A DNA stretch of 64,000 nucleotides from Thalassospira sp. TSL5-1 (lineage in GTDB: Bacteria; Pseudomonadota; Alphaproteobacteria; Rhodospirillales; Thalassospiraceae). Numbering within the stretch: the stretch's first letter is position 1; the number at the start of each line of letters is the position of its first letter. The notes under the pieces were generated by a model. The model did no database searches, was not told where the DNA came from, and saw nothing but the letters and a program-made list of their open reading frames with translations. The translations under genes were made by a program, and so were the position numbers. Below, one piece after another: positions 8,581 to 17,856 of the stretch. The DNA lies in the NCBI RefSeq assembly GCF_001907695.1, contig NZ_KV880637.1:248001-312000 (forward strand). The letters are read 5' to 3'.

Positions 8581-9588
8581 ATGAGCCAAGGTTACGAAGC
8601 GAGTGGTGGTGCAGCAGAACATCCGCTGGATGCACCCGATACCAAGATTTCCGTGCGTGAGGCATTCGGTATTGATAGCGACATGATGGTGCCGGCTTTC
8701 AGCCAGAGCAGCGAACATGTCCCGGCCAGTGATCCGACTTACCGATTTGACCGCGATACCACATTGGCGATTCTGGCGGGCTTTGCCCACAATCGCCGTG
8801 TGATGATTCAGGGCTATCACGGTACGGGTAAATCGACCCATATTGAACAGGTCGCCGCCCGCCTGAACTGGCCCTGTGTCCGTGTTAACCTCGATAGCCA
8901 CATCAGCCGTATTGACCTGATCGGCAAGGATGCCATCGTTCTGCGTGATGGCAAACAGATCACCGAATTTCGCGAAGGCATTTTGCCCTGGGCCCTGAAA
9001 CGCCCGGTGGCGATGGTGTTTGACGAATATGATGCCGGTCGTCCGGATGTCATGTTTGTGATTCAGCGTGTTCTTGAGGTGGACGGCAAGCTGACCCTGC
9101 TGGATCAGAACAAGGTTATTCATCCGCATCCGCATTTTCGCCTGTTTGCCACGTCAAACACGGTGGGCCTTGGCGATACCACGGGGCTTTATCATGGTAC
9201 CCAGCAGATCAACCAGGCGCAGATGGACCGCTGGTCGATCGTCGCAACGCTGAACTATTTGCCGGTGGCTGATGAAACCAATATCATTGCAGCCAAGGTG
9301 CCCAGCTTTGACACGCCCGAAGGCCGCAGCAAGATCGAGGCGATGGTGGCCCTTGCCAACCTGACCCGTCAGGGTTTTGTGGCTGGTGACATTTCGACCG
9401 TGATGAGCCCGCGTACCGTGATTACGCTGGCGGAAAATGCCGAGATCTTTAACGATGTCGCCTATGCGTTCCGCGTGACCTTCCTGAACCGTTGTGACGA
9501 GGTTGAACGGCCCATTTTGGCCGAATATTACCAGCGTTGCTTTGGCGAGGAACTGCCGCAAAGTGCCATCAATGTGATGGTGCGCTAA
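8581..9588 (+). CDS. cobS: cobaltochelatase subunit CobS
   Basis: AAA+ ATPase subunit of the aerobic cobalt chelatase CobNST, which inserts Co2+ into hydrogenobyrinic acid diamide. The protein has 335 residues with Walker A GYHGTGKST (about 80-88), Walker B VAMVFDEYDAG, sensor-1 LFATSNT, and family stretches LDSHISRIDLIGKDA and YHGTQQINQAQMDRW. ATG at 8581. cobT follows 95 bp downstream on the same strand. The large subunit cobN is not in the window. A MoxR-type ATPase is the only close alternative, and the cobT neighbour settles it. Confidence 0.95.
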   Translation: MSQGYEASGGAAEHPLDAPDTKISVREAFGIDSDMMVPAFSQSSEHVPASDPTYRFDRDTTLAILAGFAHNRRVMIQGYHGTGKSTHIEQVAARLNWPCVRVNLDSHISRIDLIGKDAIVLRDGKQITEFREGILPWALKRPVAMVFDEYDAGRPDVMFVIQRVLEVDGKLTLLDQNKVIHPHPHFRLFATSNTVGLGDTTGLYHGTQQINQAQMDRWSIVATLNYLPVADETNIIAAKVPSFDTPEGRSKIEAMVALANLTRQGFVAGDISTVMSPRTVITLAENAEIFNDVAYAFRVTFLNRCDEVERPILAEYYQRCFGEELPQSAINVMVR

Positions 9589-9683
9589 GAACAGCGCCGC
9601 CTTTGAGATGACAGGTTTGCTGCAGGCTGAATATGACCCGGCCTGCAGCACCATAAACCCGGATAGATACGAGACAGCAAGCG

Positions 9684-11600
9684 ATGAAAAACGACGAGGC
9701 GCTTTCAGGATTTCTGCGCGGCACGGCGGCGACATTTCGTGCGCTGGCGGGTCGTAACGATCTGGAGGTGGGCTTTGTCAAAGGCGGGCGCCCTGGGGGC
9801 TATGGCGAACATGTGCGCCTGCCCATGCCCAAGCAGGCCCTGCCCAAGGATGAAGTTGCCGATTTGCGTGGCGTGGCCGATGGCTGGGCGTTGAAGCTGC
9901 GTCATCATGATGCGGCCCTGCATCAAAAACGCATGCCCGAAAGTGCCGAAGCCCAGGCCGTTTACGAGGCCCTTGAAACCGCCCGTTATGAAGCACTGGG
10001 GTCGCGTTATTTTCCCGGTGTGCGCAAAAATCTGCGTGCGCACGAGGATGCCGAATGCAAGGCCAAGAATTTTCACCGTTTGACCGCCCGCGAGGATGCC
10101 CCCTTTGCCGATGCCATCGGCATGCTGGCCCGCGAAATGTTTACCGGCGAAAAGGCCCCGGATTCCGCCCGTAACCTGATCGATCTATGGCGTTCCGAGA
10201 TCGAGGAAAAGGCCGGTGGCGACTTGGCAGAGCTTCAGTCGCTGCTGGATGATCAGGAAGCCTTTTCGCGCGGGATGCGCCGGTTGCTGGATCATTTGTC
10301 GCTGGAGGATGACCTGCTGGACGATCCGCCCGAACAGGAAGGCGATGATCAGGATCAGCAGGATGGTGAAGACGCCCCGGACAATGAACAGGAAAGCCAG
10401 GGTGGCGAGCAGGGCGATAGCGACGAAACCGACCCCGATGGCGATGATCAGCAGCAGGAAAGTGGCGCTGACGATGCGGAATCGGGCGAGGGTGATGTTG
10501 ACGACCAGCAGCTTGACGCCCAGGCGCAGGAAGAACAGCCTGCCGGGCCGGGTGAACAGCCGGAATTTGACGGGCGCAATGAACCGATTGAGCGCGGATA
10601 TGAGCCGTTTACCCGCGAATATGACGAAACCGTCTTTGCCGATGAATTGTGCGAAAGCATGGAGCTTTCGCGCCTGCGCGCCATGCTTGATAAACAGTTG
10701 GCAGCCCTGCAAAGCGTTGTGTCGCGCATTGCCAACCGCTTGCAACGTCGTCTGATGGCGCAGCAAAACCGTGGCTGGGACTTTGACCTTGAAGAAGGCA
10801 TCCTCGATGCCGCCAAGCTGGCACGTATCGTTGCAACACCGTCAACGCCGCTGTCCTTCAAGCTCGAACATGATACCGATTTCCGCGATACGGTCGTGAC
10901 GTTGCTGATCGATAATTCCGGCTCCATGCGCGGACGGCCGATTACCATTGCCGCTTTGTCGGCCGATATTTTGGCCCGCACGCTGGAACGCTGCGGGGTG
11001 AAGGTGGAAATCCTTGGTTTTACTACTCGGCAATGGAAAGGCGGGCAATCGCGCGAAGCCTGGGTGGATGCGGGCAAACCGCCCAAACCGGGCCGTTTGA
11101 ATGATTTGCGCCATATTATTTACAAGGCTGCCGATACGCCCTGGCGTCGTGCACGCAAAAACCTGGGCCTGATGTTGCGTGAAGGGTTGCTCAAGGAAAA
11201 TATCGACGGCGAAGCATTGCTGTGGGCCCATGACCGTTTGCTGGCGCGTAATGAACAGCGCCGTATTCTGATGGTGATTTCCGATGGTGCACCGGTGGAT
11301 GATTCCACCCTGTCGGTCAATTCCGGCAATTATCTGGAACGGCATTTGCGCGAAGTGATTGACTGGATTCAAACCCGGTCGCCAGTTGAGTTGCTGGCCA
11401 TCGGGATTGGTCATGACGTCACCCGTTATTACCAACATGCCGTGACAATCAACGACCCCGAAGAACTGGGCGGCACCATGCTGCGCGAACTTTCGGACCT
11501 GTTTGATGAAAAACCCAAACGTGGCCCCAAACGGCCGCTGCGCCATGTCGCGGCCGATACGGCCAGGGACAAGGGGCATGGTGACAAGGACCGCTGGTAA
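9684..11600 (+). CDS. cobT: cobaltochelatase subunit CobT
   Basis: 638-residue partner of CobS in the CobNST chelatase. The N-terminal half is helical ([18 protein letters not shown] start). A very acidic, Asp/Glu/Gln-rich linker runs about 205-305. The C-terminal half is a von Willebrand A/MIDAS domain with [14 protein letters not shown] (DxSxS motif), then [17 protein letters not shown] and [13 protein letters not shown]. The acidic linker is typical of the family. ATG at 9684. It ends 26 bp before the gluQ start. Confidence 0.95.
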   Translation: MKNDEALSGFLRGTAATFRALAGRNDLEVGFVKGGRPGGYGEHVRLPMPKQALPKDEVADLRGVADGWALKLRHHDAALHQKRMPESAEAQAVYEALETARYEALGSRYFPGVRKNLRAHEDAECKAKNFHRLTAREDAPFADAIGMLAREMFTGEKAPDSARNLIDLWRSEIEEKAGGDLAELQSLLDDQEAFSRGMRRLLDHLSLEDDLLDDPPEQEGDDQDQQDGEDAPDNEQESQGGEQGDSDETDPDGDDQQQESGADDAESGEGDVDDQQLDAQAQEEQPAGPGEQPEFDGRNEPIERGYEPFTREYDETVFADELCESMELSRLRAMLDKQLAALQSVVSRIANRLQRRLMAQQNRGWDFDLEEGILDAAKLARIVATPSTPLSFKLEHDTDFRDTVVTLLIDNSGSMRGRPITIAALSADILARTLERCGVKVEILGFTTRQWKGGQSREAWVDAGKPPKPGRLNDLRHIIYKAADTPWRRARKNLGLMLREGLLKENIDGEALLWAHDRLLARNEQRRILMVISDGAPVDDSTLSVNSGNYLERHLREVIDWIQTRSPVELLAIGIGHDVTRYYQHAVTINDPEELGGTMLRELSDLFDEKPKRGPKRPLRHVAADTARDKGHGDKDRW

Positions 11601-11626
11601 TTTCTCTTTTGGTGCGCGGGGCAAAC

Positions 11627-12469
11627 ATGGGTGATATCACCCGTTTTGCCCCCAGTCCGACGGGGTATCTGCATTTGGGGCATGCTGCATCGGCGCTGTT
11701 TGCCGCGCAAAAGGCCGGTGCTGGTGGAAGGTTTTTGTTGCGGATCGAGGATATTGACCAGACCCGCTGCCGCCCGGAATTTATCACCGCCATATACGAT
11801 GATCTTGCCTGGCTGGGCTTACACTGGGAACAGCCGGTGCGCATTCAGTCCGCCCATTTCAGCGATTATCAATCCGTGCTGGACCGTTTAGGTGAACGGG
11901 GCCTGCTCTATCCGTGCTTTTGCACCCGCAAGGAAATCCAGGCGGAAATTGCGCGCATCGGCAACGCCCCGCATGGGCCGGATGGTGCGCTTTACCCCGG
12001 TACGTGCCGCCATTTAAGTGCAATGGAACGCCAGGAGCGTATCGAGGCGGGCCAATCTTATGCCCTGCGGCTGGATATGGGGCAGGCGATAAAACAGGTG
12101 GGAAAACGGCTTTATTGGCATGATCGCAATGCCGGGCGGCAGGTTGCGGTGCCGGAAATTTTTGGTGACGTGGTGCTGGCGCGTAAGGATACCCCGACCA
12201 GCTACCATGTTTCCGTCACCCATGACGACCATTTGCAGGGCATTTCGCTGGTCACACGCGGCGAGGATTTGTTTTTCGCCAGCCACCTGCACCGCCTGTT
12301 GCAGGAATTGCTGGGCTATGACGTGCCGGAATATCATCATCACAAACTGCTGACCGGCCCGGACGGCAAACGCTTTGCCAAGCGCGATAAATCCGAAACC
12401 CTGCAATCCATGCGCGAAACAGGCGTGAGCGTTGATGATGTGATGGCGCGGATTGGCACATTATCCTGA
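11627..12469 (+). CDS. gluQ: glutamyl-Q tRNA(Asp) synthetase GluQ
   Basis: A truncated glutamyl-tRNA-synthetase paralogue that charges glutamate onto queuosine-34 of tRNA-Asp. 280 residues with the class I signature FAPSPTGYLHLGHA, IEDIDQTR, zinc ligands in YPCFCTRKE and YPGTCR, and a KMSK-like FAKRDKS loop. It lacks the anticodon-binding domain, as expected for this family. The start at 11627 follows GCGGGGC; the frame opens 18 bp earlier but the family begins at MGDITRFAPS. It lies 26 bp after cobT on the same strand and is probably co-transcribed. Confidence 0.94.
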   Translation: MGDITRFAPSPTGYLHLGHAASALFAAQKAGAGGRFLLRIEDIDQTRCRPEFITAIYDDLAWLGLHWEQPVRIQSAHFSDYQSVLDRLGERGLLYPCFCTRKEIQAEIARIGNAPHGPDGALYPGTCRHLSAMERQERIEAGQSYALRLDMGQAIKQVGKRLYWHDRNAGRQVAVPEIFGDVVLARKDTPTSYHVSVTHDDHLQGISLVTRGEDLFFASHLHRLLQELLGYDVPEYHHHKLLTGPDGKRFAKRDKSETLQSMRETGVSVDDVMARIGTLS

Positions 12470-12477
12470 TAACCAGA

Positions 12478-13395
12478 TCAGCCTGTATTTGTTTCCAGCA
12501 AATGGGGCCGCCCGTGGAACCAGTTGCGGATAAAATCGATGAATAAGCGGTTTTTAAGCGGTTGTGCGCCCTGATAGGGGTAAACAAGGCTTATGGGGCT
12601 GCGCGGGGATGTGTACTCATCCAGCCGCGTTTCAAGGCGCCCTGCATCAATTTCGGTCATGGCGATGTAGCGCGGCAGGCGGGCAATACCCAGCCCCTGG
12701 CACACGGCATTGCGGATCAGCGGGTAATGATTAAGCCGCAAATTGCCGTCCACCAGCACCGATACCGGGCCATCCTTGCCAAAAAACAGCCAGCGATGAT
12801 CCTTGCAGTAATGAAAATTGTTGATGCAGTTATGGTGGCGCAAATCATCGGGCATGGTGACGGATGGGTGGTTTTGCCAATAGGCGGGGCTGGCGCATAC
12901 CAGTTCGGAAAGCTGCCCTAATGGAATGGCGATTTGGTCCGGGTCGTCGGGCAGGCCCGCACGAATGGCCATATCAACCGGGTCGGCACGCAGGTCGCGA
13001 TAGCGGTTTTCCAGCTCCAGTTCGATGATAATGCCAGGGTTTTGTGCCTGAAAACGGGCGATGATGTCGTTTAAAAATATCTCGCCAAACGATACCGGCA
13101 CCGTAATGCGCACAATGCCCGTCGGGCTTTTGCGCAGGCTTTCAACCGCGTCAAAACCGGCATCGGCGGCCTCCCCCAGGCGTTGGCAATAAACCAGAAA
13201 AGCTGCGCCGGTTTCTGTCAATTCCAACCGCCGGGTGGAACGAAACAATAGCTTCGTTCCCAGGGCTTCCTCCAGCCGCGATATCTGCTGGCTGATTAAT
13301 CCCTTGGAAACACGCAAAACCTTTGCCGCAGCAGTAAAGCCGCCTTGTTCGATCACAGTGGCAAAGCTGTGCATTTCTGTCAGATACTGTTTCAT
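12478..13395 (-). CDS. LysR family transcriptional regulator
   Basis: 305 residues. The N-terminal winged helix-turn-helix has the typical FTAAAKVLRVSKGLISQQIS with LEEALGTKLLFRSTRRLELT. The C-terminal periplasmic-binding-like effector domain (about 90-295) includes GIVRITVPVSFGE. It is divergent from the SDR gene, with a 105-bp shared control region containing an inverted repeat, so the SDR is the likely target. It resembles the large LysR subgroup that controls adjacent oxidoreductases. The effector is unknown. Confidence 0.92.
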   Translation of the reverse strand: MKQYLTEMHSFATVIEQGGFTAAAKVLRVSKGLISQQISRLEEALGTKLLFRSTRRLELTETGAAFLVYCQRLGEAADAGFDAVESLRKSPTGIVRITVPVSFGEIFLNDIIARFQAQNPGIIIELELENRYRDLRADPVDMAIRAGLPDDPDQIAIPLGQLSELVCASPAYWQNHPSVTMPDDLRHHNCINNFHYCKDHRWLFFGKDGPVSVLVDGNLRLNHYPLIRNAVCQGLGIARLPRYIAMTEIDAGRLETRLDEYTSPRSPISLVYPYQGAQPLKNRLFIDFIRNWFHGRPHLLETNTG

Positions 13396-13398
13396 TGT

Positions 13399-13426
13399 TT
13401 ATCATGTTAAACAAAATGTTTGATAA
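13399..13426. promoter_or_regulatory. candidate LysR operator (inverted repeat)
   Basis: TTATCA (13399-13404) and TGATAA (13421-13426) form an inverted repeat with partly matching inner bases (TGTT and TGTTTGATAA). It starts 4 bp from the LysR ATG and lies between the divergent genes. The position and the T-N11-A-like spacing suit an autoregulatory LysR site. This is inferred from sequence only. Confidence 0.45.
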
Positions 13427-13500
13427 TTGGTATGTTATCGATCCAATGTTGCCGTGAGAAGATCATTTCATCCTTTTCCAAAAGCAATGGAGATAACGTG

Positions 13501-14100
13501 ATGAAAATTCTTCTGATTGGGGCCTCTGGCACGATTGGCAAGGCCGTTGCCGCCGAACTGGGCGCACGGCATGATATTATCACTGCCGGGCGCAGCAGTG
13601 GCGATGTACAGATCGACATTTGCGACCTGGCCAGTATTCGCGCTGCTTACGAAAAGGTCGGTGCGCTGGATGCGGTGGTTTCTACGGCGGGCAAGGTCCA
13701 TTTTGGCGATTTTGCCGAAATGGATGATGAAAAATACCGCATCGGCATTAATGACAAACTGATGGGGCAGGTGAACCTGGTGTTGATTGGTCGGGATTAT
13801 GTGACTGATCGGGCGTCTTTTACCCTGACAACCGGTATTCTGACCAAAGACCCCATTCGTTATGGCAGTTCGGCCTCGATGGTGAATGGTGCGGTCGAGG
13901 CATTTGTGCGGGCGGCGGCAATTGAAATGCCTGCCGGGCTGCGTATCAATGCGGTCAGCCCCGGTGTGATTGCCGAGGCAATGGAGGGATATGGCCCCTT
14001 CTTTCGCGGGCATGACCCGGTGCCTGCGGCAAAGGCGGCTCTTGGTTATGCCAAGTCGGTTGAAGGGTTACAAACAGGCCAGATTTTCGAGCTGTTCTAA
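13501..14100 (+). CDS. short-chain dehydrogenase/reductase-like protein without YxxxK
   Basis: 199 residues starting at ATG 13501, with GGAG 10 nt upstream. The N-terminal nucleotide-binding turn is GASGTIGKA (7-15), then DICDLAS and a VVSTAGKVHFG stretch in place of the usual NAG. The classical catalytic Tyr-x3-Lys is absent: Tyr121 is followed by GSSA, then SMVNGAVEAF. The C-terminal INAVSPGVI matches SDR enzymes. It belongs to a short SDR subgroup with an altered active site, often found next to LysR genes. The substrate is unknown. A terminator follows. Confidence 0.82.
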   Translation: MKILLIGASGTIGKAVAAELGARHDIITAGRSSGDVQIDICDLASIRAAYEKVGALDAVVSTAGKVHFGDFAEMDDEKYRIGINDKLMGQVNLVLIGRDYVTDRASFTLTTGILTKDPIRYGSSASMVNGAVEAFVRAAAIEMPAGLRINAVSPGVIAEAMEGYGPFFRGHDPVPAAKAALGYAKSVEGLQTGQIFELF

Positions 14101-14125
14101 AACGGGCTTGCGGGTATCTTTGTGA

Positions 14126-14160
14126 AAAATGCGCCAGAATATGATCCGGCGCATTTTTTT
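14126..14160 (+). terminator. rho-independent terminator after the SDR gene
   Basis: Stem AAAATGCGCC (14126-14135) pairs with GGCGCATTTT (14148-14157) and runs into a T-rich tail. It lies 26 bp past the SDR stop. Confidence 0.8.
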
Positions 14161-14283
14161 ATTAAACTTGTATTGTTTAGTAACTATCCCTTGCGCTCCT
14201 GGGGATTTATTCCATTTATAGCGCGAAAGATGACGGCTGTTGGGGGACAGGTTGTCGCATGCGAACCCAAGAGATGTGTCAAG

Positions 14284-14898
14284 ATGATACTGTTTTACAT
14301 GCCGGGGGCTTGTTCACTCTCGACTCATATATCCCTGCTCGAAACAGGTGAGCAATTTCGCCTCGTTAAGGTGAATCACAAAACCTTAAAAACCGAACAT
14401 GGCGAAAACTTTTTGTCCATTAGTCCCGATGGACGTATTCCTGTCCTGAAACTTCCCACTGACGATGTGATAACGGACTGTGTTGGTACGCTGCATTATA
14501 TTGCCGACCATTTTTGGCAAAGTGGTGTGTCACCCGCGCCGGATTCTGCCGAACGTGCCCGGTTGAATGCTTTTCTGACCCGTATTGAGCATGAGCTTCA
14601 TGCTCAATTTTCGCTATTGCAGCAAAAAAGAACGACACCAGATCTGCGTGACGCCGTGATCACCAGACTTTCGGACGAATTTGAGAAATATGAGAAGCTG
14701 TTTTCCGATGGTCGACATTATCTGATGGGGCGGCAATTTAGTGTGGCCGATGCCTATTTGCTTGTTGCGATCAATTGGGCTGGCATGATCGGTATTAATA
14801 CTTTCCGTTGGCCCCATATTGGCGATTTCGGGGACCGAATGCGCGGGCGCACCTCGGTTCTGGCGGCCTTGCGTGCCGAGGGCCTTTTGGTCGATTGA
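14284..14898 (+). CDS. glutathione S-transferase family protein
   Basis: 204 residues from ATG 14284; the frame is open upstream but family similarity starts at MILFYMPGACSLSTH. The N-terminal thioredoxin-like domain has the Ser-rich GACSLSTHI motif of beta-class GSTs and the cis-Pro region GRIPVLKLP, with DCVGTLHYIAD in place of the usual ESxAI. The C-terminal helical domain has FSVADAYLLVAINWA. It likely conjugates or reduces substrates with glutathione in the cytosol; the substrate is unknown. The ribosome site is weak. It ends at a shared bidirectional terminator. Confidence 0.88.
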   Translation: MILFYMPGACSLSTHISLLETGEQFRLVKVNHKTLKTEHGENFLSISPDGRIPVLKLPTDDVITDCVGTLHYIADHFWQSGVSPAPDSAERARLNAFLTRIEHELHAQFSLLQQKRTTPDLRDAVITRLSDEFEKYEKLFSDGRHYLMGRQFSVADAYLLVAINWAGMIGINTFRWPHIGDFGDRMRGRTSVLAALRAEGLLVD

Positions 14899-14976
14899 TC
14901 AAACAACCGCTTTTAACCTGCAGTCCTTATTGTGAAAGGGCATGGGGTTTGAAAAGACTGCTTTGTGATTAAGTAT

Positions 14977-15020
14977 AAAAAACAGCCTGTGGGATGATCC
15001 AACAGGCTGTTTTTGGTTTT
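14977..15020. terminator. bidirectional terminator between GST and the small membrane protein
   Basis: A-rich AAAAACAGCCTGT (to 14990) pairs with ACAGGCTGTTTTT (15002-15014) around an 11-nt loop. Both strands get a T run. It lies between convergent genes (GST rightward, 62-aa membrane protein leftward). Confidence 0.85.
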
Positions 15021-15050
15021 GGTATCGCAGAAAATGCTTTTGGCCGGAGC

Positions 15051-15239
15051 TTAACGGCTGAAATCAATCAAAACCAGGAATGCAACCGGGACAAGAGCCA
15101 GGGCAACGTAAATCCAGGCTGAAGCAATGGAAATCCCCAAGGCTGCAAAAACAAACCCGGTAAGATACAGGACCAGCCCAATAACGGCGACCAGCAGGAT
15201 GCCGATTAACGGCAAGGCGACTTTGGAATCGGTTTTCAT
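15051..15239 (-). CDS. small two-span membrane protein (62 aa)
   Basis: 62 residues from ATG 15239; an in-frame start 30 bases further out also has a usable site. Two hydrophobic segments (about 9-33 and 38-58) carry LPLIGILLVAVIGLVLYL and WIYVALALVPVAFLVL. The ends are short and polar. No family recognised. It is monocistronic, ending at the shared terminator with the GST gene. An inner-membrane location is inferred. Confidence 0.55.
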   Translation of the reverse strand: MKTDSKVALPLIGILLVAVIGLVLYLTGFVFAALGISIASAWIYVALALVPVAFLVLIDFSR

Positions 15240-15788
15240 CGATGCGTTGCTCCCCAAGCATGGGCCCATAAAAAGGGTCCCCTGAAAATCTGCGGAACTA
15301 TACCAGCGGCATTTGAAATCTGTTTTGACAAGGATCAATACTGGCGCGTGCTTTGTGTAAAGGGAAAGGCAATTTTCTACCTGTCCGTCAAATATAACCG
15401 GTATGTGGTTTAAAGCAGTGCAGGGCCGGGCAGATTGCGAAGGATCGGGCAAGGAAGGGAAGGTATTGAGCTGCGAATAACTGTGTCAGGTCCCTTTGAG
15501 AGGCGCTGGTTTTGCTGTGTGATGACTTTATATATGTATCGCAGCTTGTCAGGATTGATCGGGTATTTAGCGAATCCTGATTTTACAATGGCGAATCCCG
15601 TTATATGGCGGCGGGATGCGGGGCAGGGCATAAATATTGTGTGGTATTTTGGCCGCCGATATTGCCAAATCGGGTATCAATTATGCCGCTAGCGGGGTGT
15701 TGTGCCGGGCCGAAACTGCCGAAAAACGATAAACGAACGGTGAAACATAGAATTCCGCAGTAATTGCGGTAAATTGCGCGGAAGAGGC
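15240..15788. other. gene-free stretch upstream of rpmB
   Basis: About 550 bases between the small membrane protein and the rpmB promoter. Short frames exist on both strands, but none shows a ribosome site plus family-like composition. I see no RNA-gene signature. Promoters for the leftward small gene are probably here. Confidence 0.4.
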
Positions 15789-15817
15789 TTGACGGCACTG
15801 GTTTGAGGCAGTATTAA
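15789..15817 (+). promoter_or_regulatory. candidate sigma-70 promoter of rpmB
   Basis: TTGACG (15789-15794), a 17-bp spacer, then TATTAA (15812-15817). The leader would be about 65 nt before the rpmB ATG and includes a GC-rich GGGCCTGCGTGTTCAGGCC hairpin-like stretch. Confidence 0.55.
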
Positions 15818-15889
15818 CCCGGCTCCAAGCGCGGGCCTGCGTGTTCAGGCCAAGCGTCCTTTTGCGAAATTAGACCAGGAGATCAGGTC

Positions 15890-16183
15890 ATGGCACGTCG
15901 CTGCCCGGTATCCGGCAAAGGCGTTTTGGTCGGCATGAATGTGAGCCACGCCCACAATCGTACCAAACGTCGTTTTCTTCCGAACTTGCAGCAGACCTCG
16001 CTGTTGAGCGAAACGCTCGGCCGCTCGGTTCGTATGCGTCTGACCACCAATGCAATCCGCACCATCGAAAAACGTGGTGGCCTGGATGCGTATCTGATTG
16101 GCACGGCTAACACCAAGCTTGATGCCGATCTGCTGAAGGTTAAACGTCAGATCGTTAAAGCTGCTGAAGCAAAAGCTGCCTAA
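15890..16183 (+). CDS. rpmB: 50S ribosomal protein L28
   Basis: 97 residues with the L28 hallmarks: MARRCPVSGKGVLVGMNVSH at the N-terminus, HNRTKRRFLPNLQ, and the C-terminal TTNAIRTIEKRGGLDAYL. A component of the large ribosomal subunit. ATG 15890 has AGGAG 10 nt upstream. It is monocistronic; ribosomal protein L33 is not adjacent. Two terminator-like hairpins follow. Confidence 0.97.
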   Translation: MARRCPVSGKGVLVGMNVSHAHNRTKRRFLPNLQQTSLLSETLGRSVRMRLTTNAIRTIEKRGGLDAYLIGTANTKLDADLLKVKRQIVKAAEAKAA

Positions 16184-16209
16184 GGCAATTTTGCTTTAAC
16201 AAAGTACGA

Positions 16210-16298
16210 AGGTCCGTCTTTGGCGGGCCTTTTTGCTTTTTCAGATTTGGCCCCAGAGGCCAGGAGAACAGCCGGACCTTGTGTTCCGGCTGTTTTTT
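16210..16298 (+). terminator. tandem terminators after rpmB
   Basis: The first hairpin (AAGGTCCG with TGGCGGGCCTT, about 16209-16230) runs into TTTTTGC. The second is strong: ACAGCCGGA (16268-16276) with TCCGGCTGT (16285-16293), an 8-nt loop and seven Ts. The rest of the 418-bp gap to the HNH gene (16299-16601) shows no gene; TATATAAAAC at 16511-16520 may be part of that gene's promoter. Confidence 0.85.
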
Positions 16299-16601
16299 TG
16301 TGCAGTGCCTTCTGTGATAAACAGTGATGGGTTTCGCCGGTTTGAACGGGCACCTGGCGACAAGCCGGTTTCTGCCGGAATGTGACAGAATAGAGCCGGA
16401 TTTTCGGAAGATTTTGCAATGCGGCGACTCGGCGTAAAAGCGGTTTTGCGCTTTGGGAAAAATCGTCTATAATCTTCTCAATCAGTGATTTATGCGTGCG
16501 TTACCACCCGTATATAAAACGTCACAGGATATTCATCAGCCCCGTGTGACGAAGATGCTAGACAGGCGGTACGACTCTGTAAACACGGCGGAGCGGATGA
16601 T

Positions 16602-17168
16602 ATGTTTCTATCGCCCAATACGTGTCCGGCCCTTGTTCTTAACGCGGATTTTCGCCCGTTAAGTTACTTCCCGCTGTCTTTGTGGTCCTGGCAGGATACG
16701 CTAAAGGCGGTGTTCCTTGATCGTGTCAATGTTCTTTCCGAATATGACCGTGAGGTGCGCTCGCCTTCCTTTAAAATGAAGCTGCCCAGCGTCATTTCCC
16801 TGAAGGAATATGTGCCGATCAAAAGCACACCTGCCTTTACCCGTTTTAACGTTTTTTTGCGCGACCGGTTCAGTTGCCAATATTGTGGTGATCGCCTGCC
16901 GGTAAACGACCTGACCTTTGATCATGTGGTGCCGCGCTCCAAGGGCGGACGCACCAACTGGACCAATATTGTCGCGGCTTGTGGCACCTGCAACCTGCAT
17001 AAGGGAAGCCGATCAGTCAAGGAGGCTGGTCTTCATTTGCGCCGGCGGCCCGACCAGCCCACGATGCAGCAGTTGCAGTCTATTGGACGATCTTTCCCGC
17101 CAAACTATCTTCATGAAAGTTGGCGGGATTTTTTATATTGGGATACCGAACTGGAATACGACTTTTAG
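16602..17168 (+). CDS. HNH endonuclease family protein
   Basis: 188 residues. The central HNH module has a Cys pair QYCGDR (CxxC with the preceding SCQ), DLTFDHVVPRSKGG (catalytic His in DHV), NWTNIVAAC and a second CxxC pair ACGTC, then NLHKGSR. The upstream region ALVLNADFRPLSYFPLSLWSW is typical of the HNH proteins widespread in alphaproteobacteria. A nuclease role is inferred from the family; the cellular function is not established. ATG 16602 follows CGGAG. It is monocistronic and ends at a bidirectional terminator. Confidence 0.9.
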   Translation: MFLSPNTCPALVLNADFRPLSYFPLSLWSWQDTLKAVFLDRVNVLSEYDREVRSPSFKMKLPSVISLKEYVPIKSTPAFTRFNVFLRDRFSCQYCGDRLPVNDLTFDHVVPRSKGGRTNWTNIVAACGTCNLHKGSRSVKEAGLHLRRRPDQPTMQQLQSIGRSFPPNYLHESWRDFLYWDTELEYDF

Positions 17169-17210
17169 GCTGGCTACGTGGATGCGTGGCTTTTTGTCGC
17201 CAGCAACATA

Positions 17211-17250
17211 AACAAAGCCGACGCAGATCTCCGCGTCGGCTTTGTTGTTT
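17211..17250. terminator. bidirectional terminator between HNH gene and dsbB
   Basis: A perfect 14-bp stem (17211-17224 with 17233-17246; core AACAAAGCCGACGC) has an 8-nt loop. T-rich bases follow on the plus strand. It lies between convergent genes. Confidence 0.82.
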
Positions 17251-17297
17251 TATCTGCCTGTTGTAAGGCGCAGGCAGCGATGGTTCGCTGTTTTGGT

Positions 17298-17822
17298 TTA
17301 GTACTGGCCGGTGGTGCGCATCATTTTGCTGCGCGGTGCCAAAAGGCAGAAAACGGCCATTGCAATCGAGAAAAACAAATTGACCGTCGGCATGGTGATG
17401 CCAAACAGTTTCCAGTCAATTTTGTCGCACCGAACAATGGGTTGAGCCAGAAGCTGTGCCTTGAGGTCGGCGATGTTTGAGGCCCCGCTTGTCAGGCCGC
17501 CGCACATTTCAGGGCCATCCCACCACAATTCCTGAACCCCAACGTGATAAAACGCAATGCCCGCGCCAATCGCAAAGGCGATACCGCACAGATATATCAG
17601 GCCGCGCGACAGGCCTGGCTGACGGATAAGCAGCAGCGAGACAAGGGCAAGGCCGACCACGCTATAATAGGGGATGCGTTGATAAAGGCACAGAATGCAC
17701 GGCAGCAGTTTTTCAACATACTGGGCATAGAACGCAAAACCAAGACTGCCCGCTGAGACCAGAAAAACAAACAGGCCGGGCAACGGTGATGGGGTGCGGC
17801 GGCGGGAATATGAAGATGCCAT
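17298..17822 (-). CDS. dsbB: disulfide bond formation protein DsbB
   Basis: A 174-residue inner-membrane protein with four hydrophobic spans. The first Cys pair is LPCILCLYQR (Cys42, Cys45). The second pair is Cys107 in EMCGG and Cys132 in VRCD, as in DsbB. It reoxidises the periplasmic thiol oxidase DsbA and passes electrons to quinone. It follows yqaA by 34 bp on the same strand, an arrangement known in related genomes. dsbA is not in the window. Confidence 0.93.
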   Translation of the reverse strand: MASSYSRRRTPSPLPGLFVFLVSAGSLGFAFYAQYVEKLLPCILCLYQRIPYYSVVGLALVSLLLIRQPGLSRGLIYLCGIAFAIGAGIAFYHVGVQELWWDGPEMCGGLTSGASNIADLKAQLLAQPIVRCDKIDWKLFGITMPTVNLFFSIAMAVFCLLAPRSKMMRTTGQY

Positions 17823-17856
17823 TTGGCTCCATCCGTAATGCGTGTTGTAAGGTTTT

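Noticed and set aside
10185..10766. Leftward frames of 190-210 codons inside cobT
   Set aside because: They are mirror images of the acidic cobT linker, whose repeated Asp/Glu/Gln codons give long antisense frames.
15435..15692. An 85-codon rightward frame upstream of rpmB
   Set aside because: The composition looks random (many Arg, Cys and Trp) and there is no ribosome site; the rpmB promoter lies further downstream.
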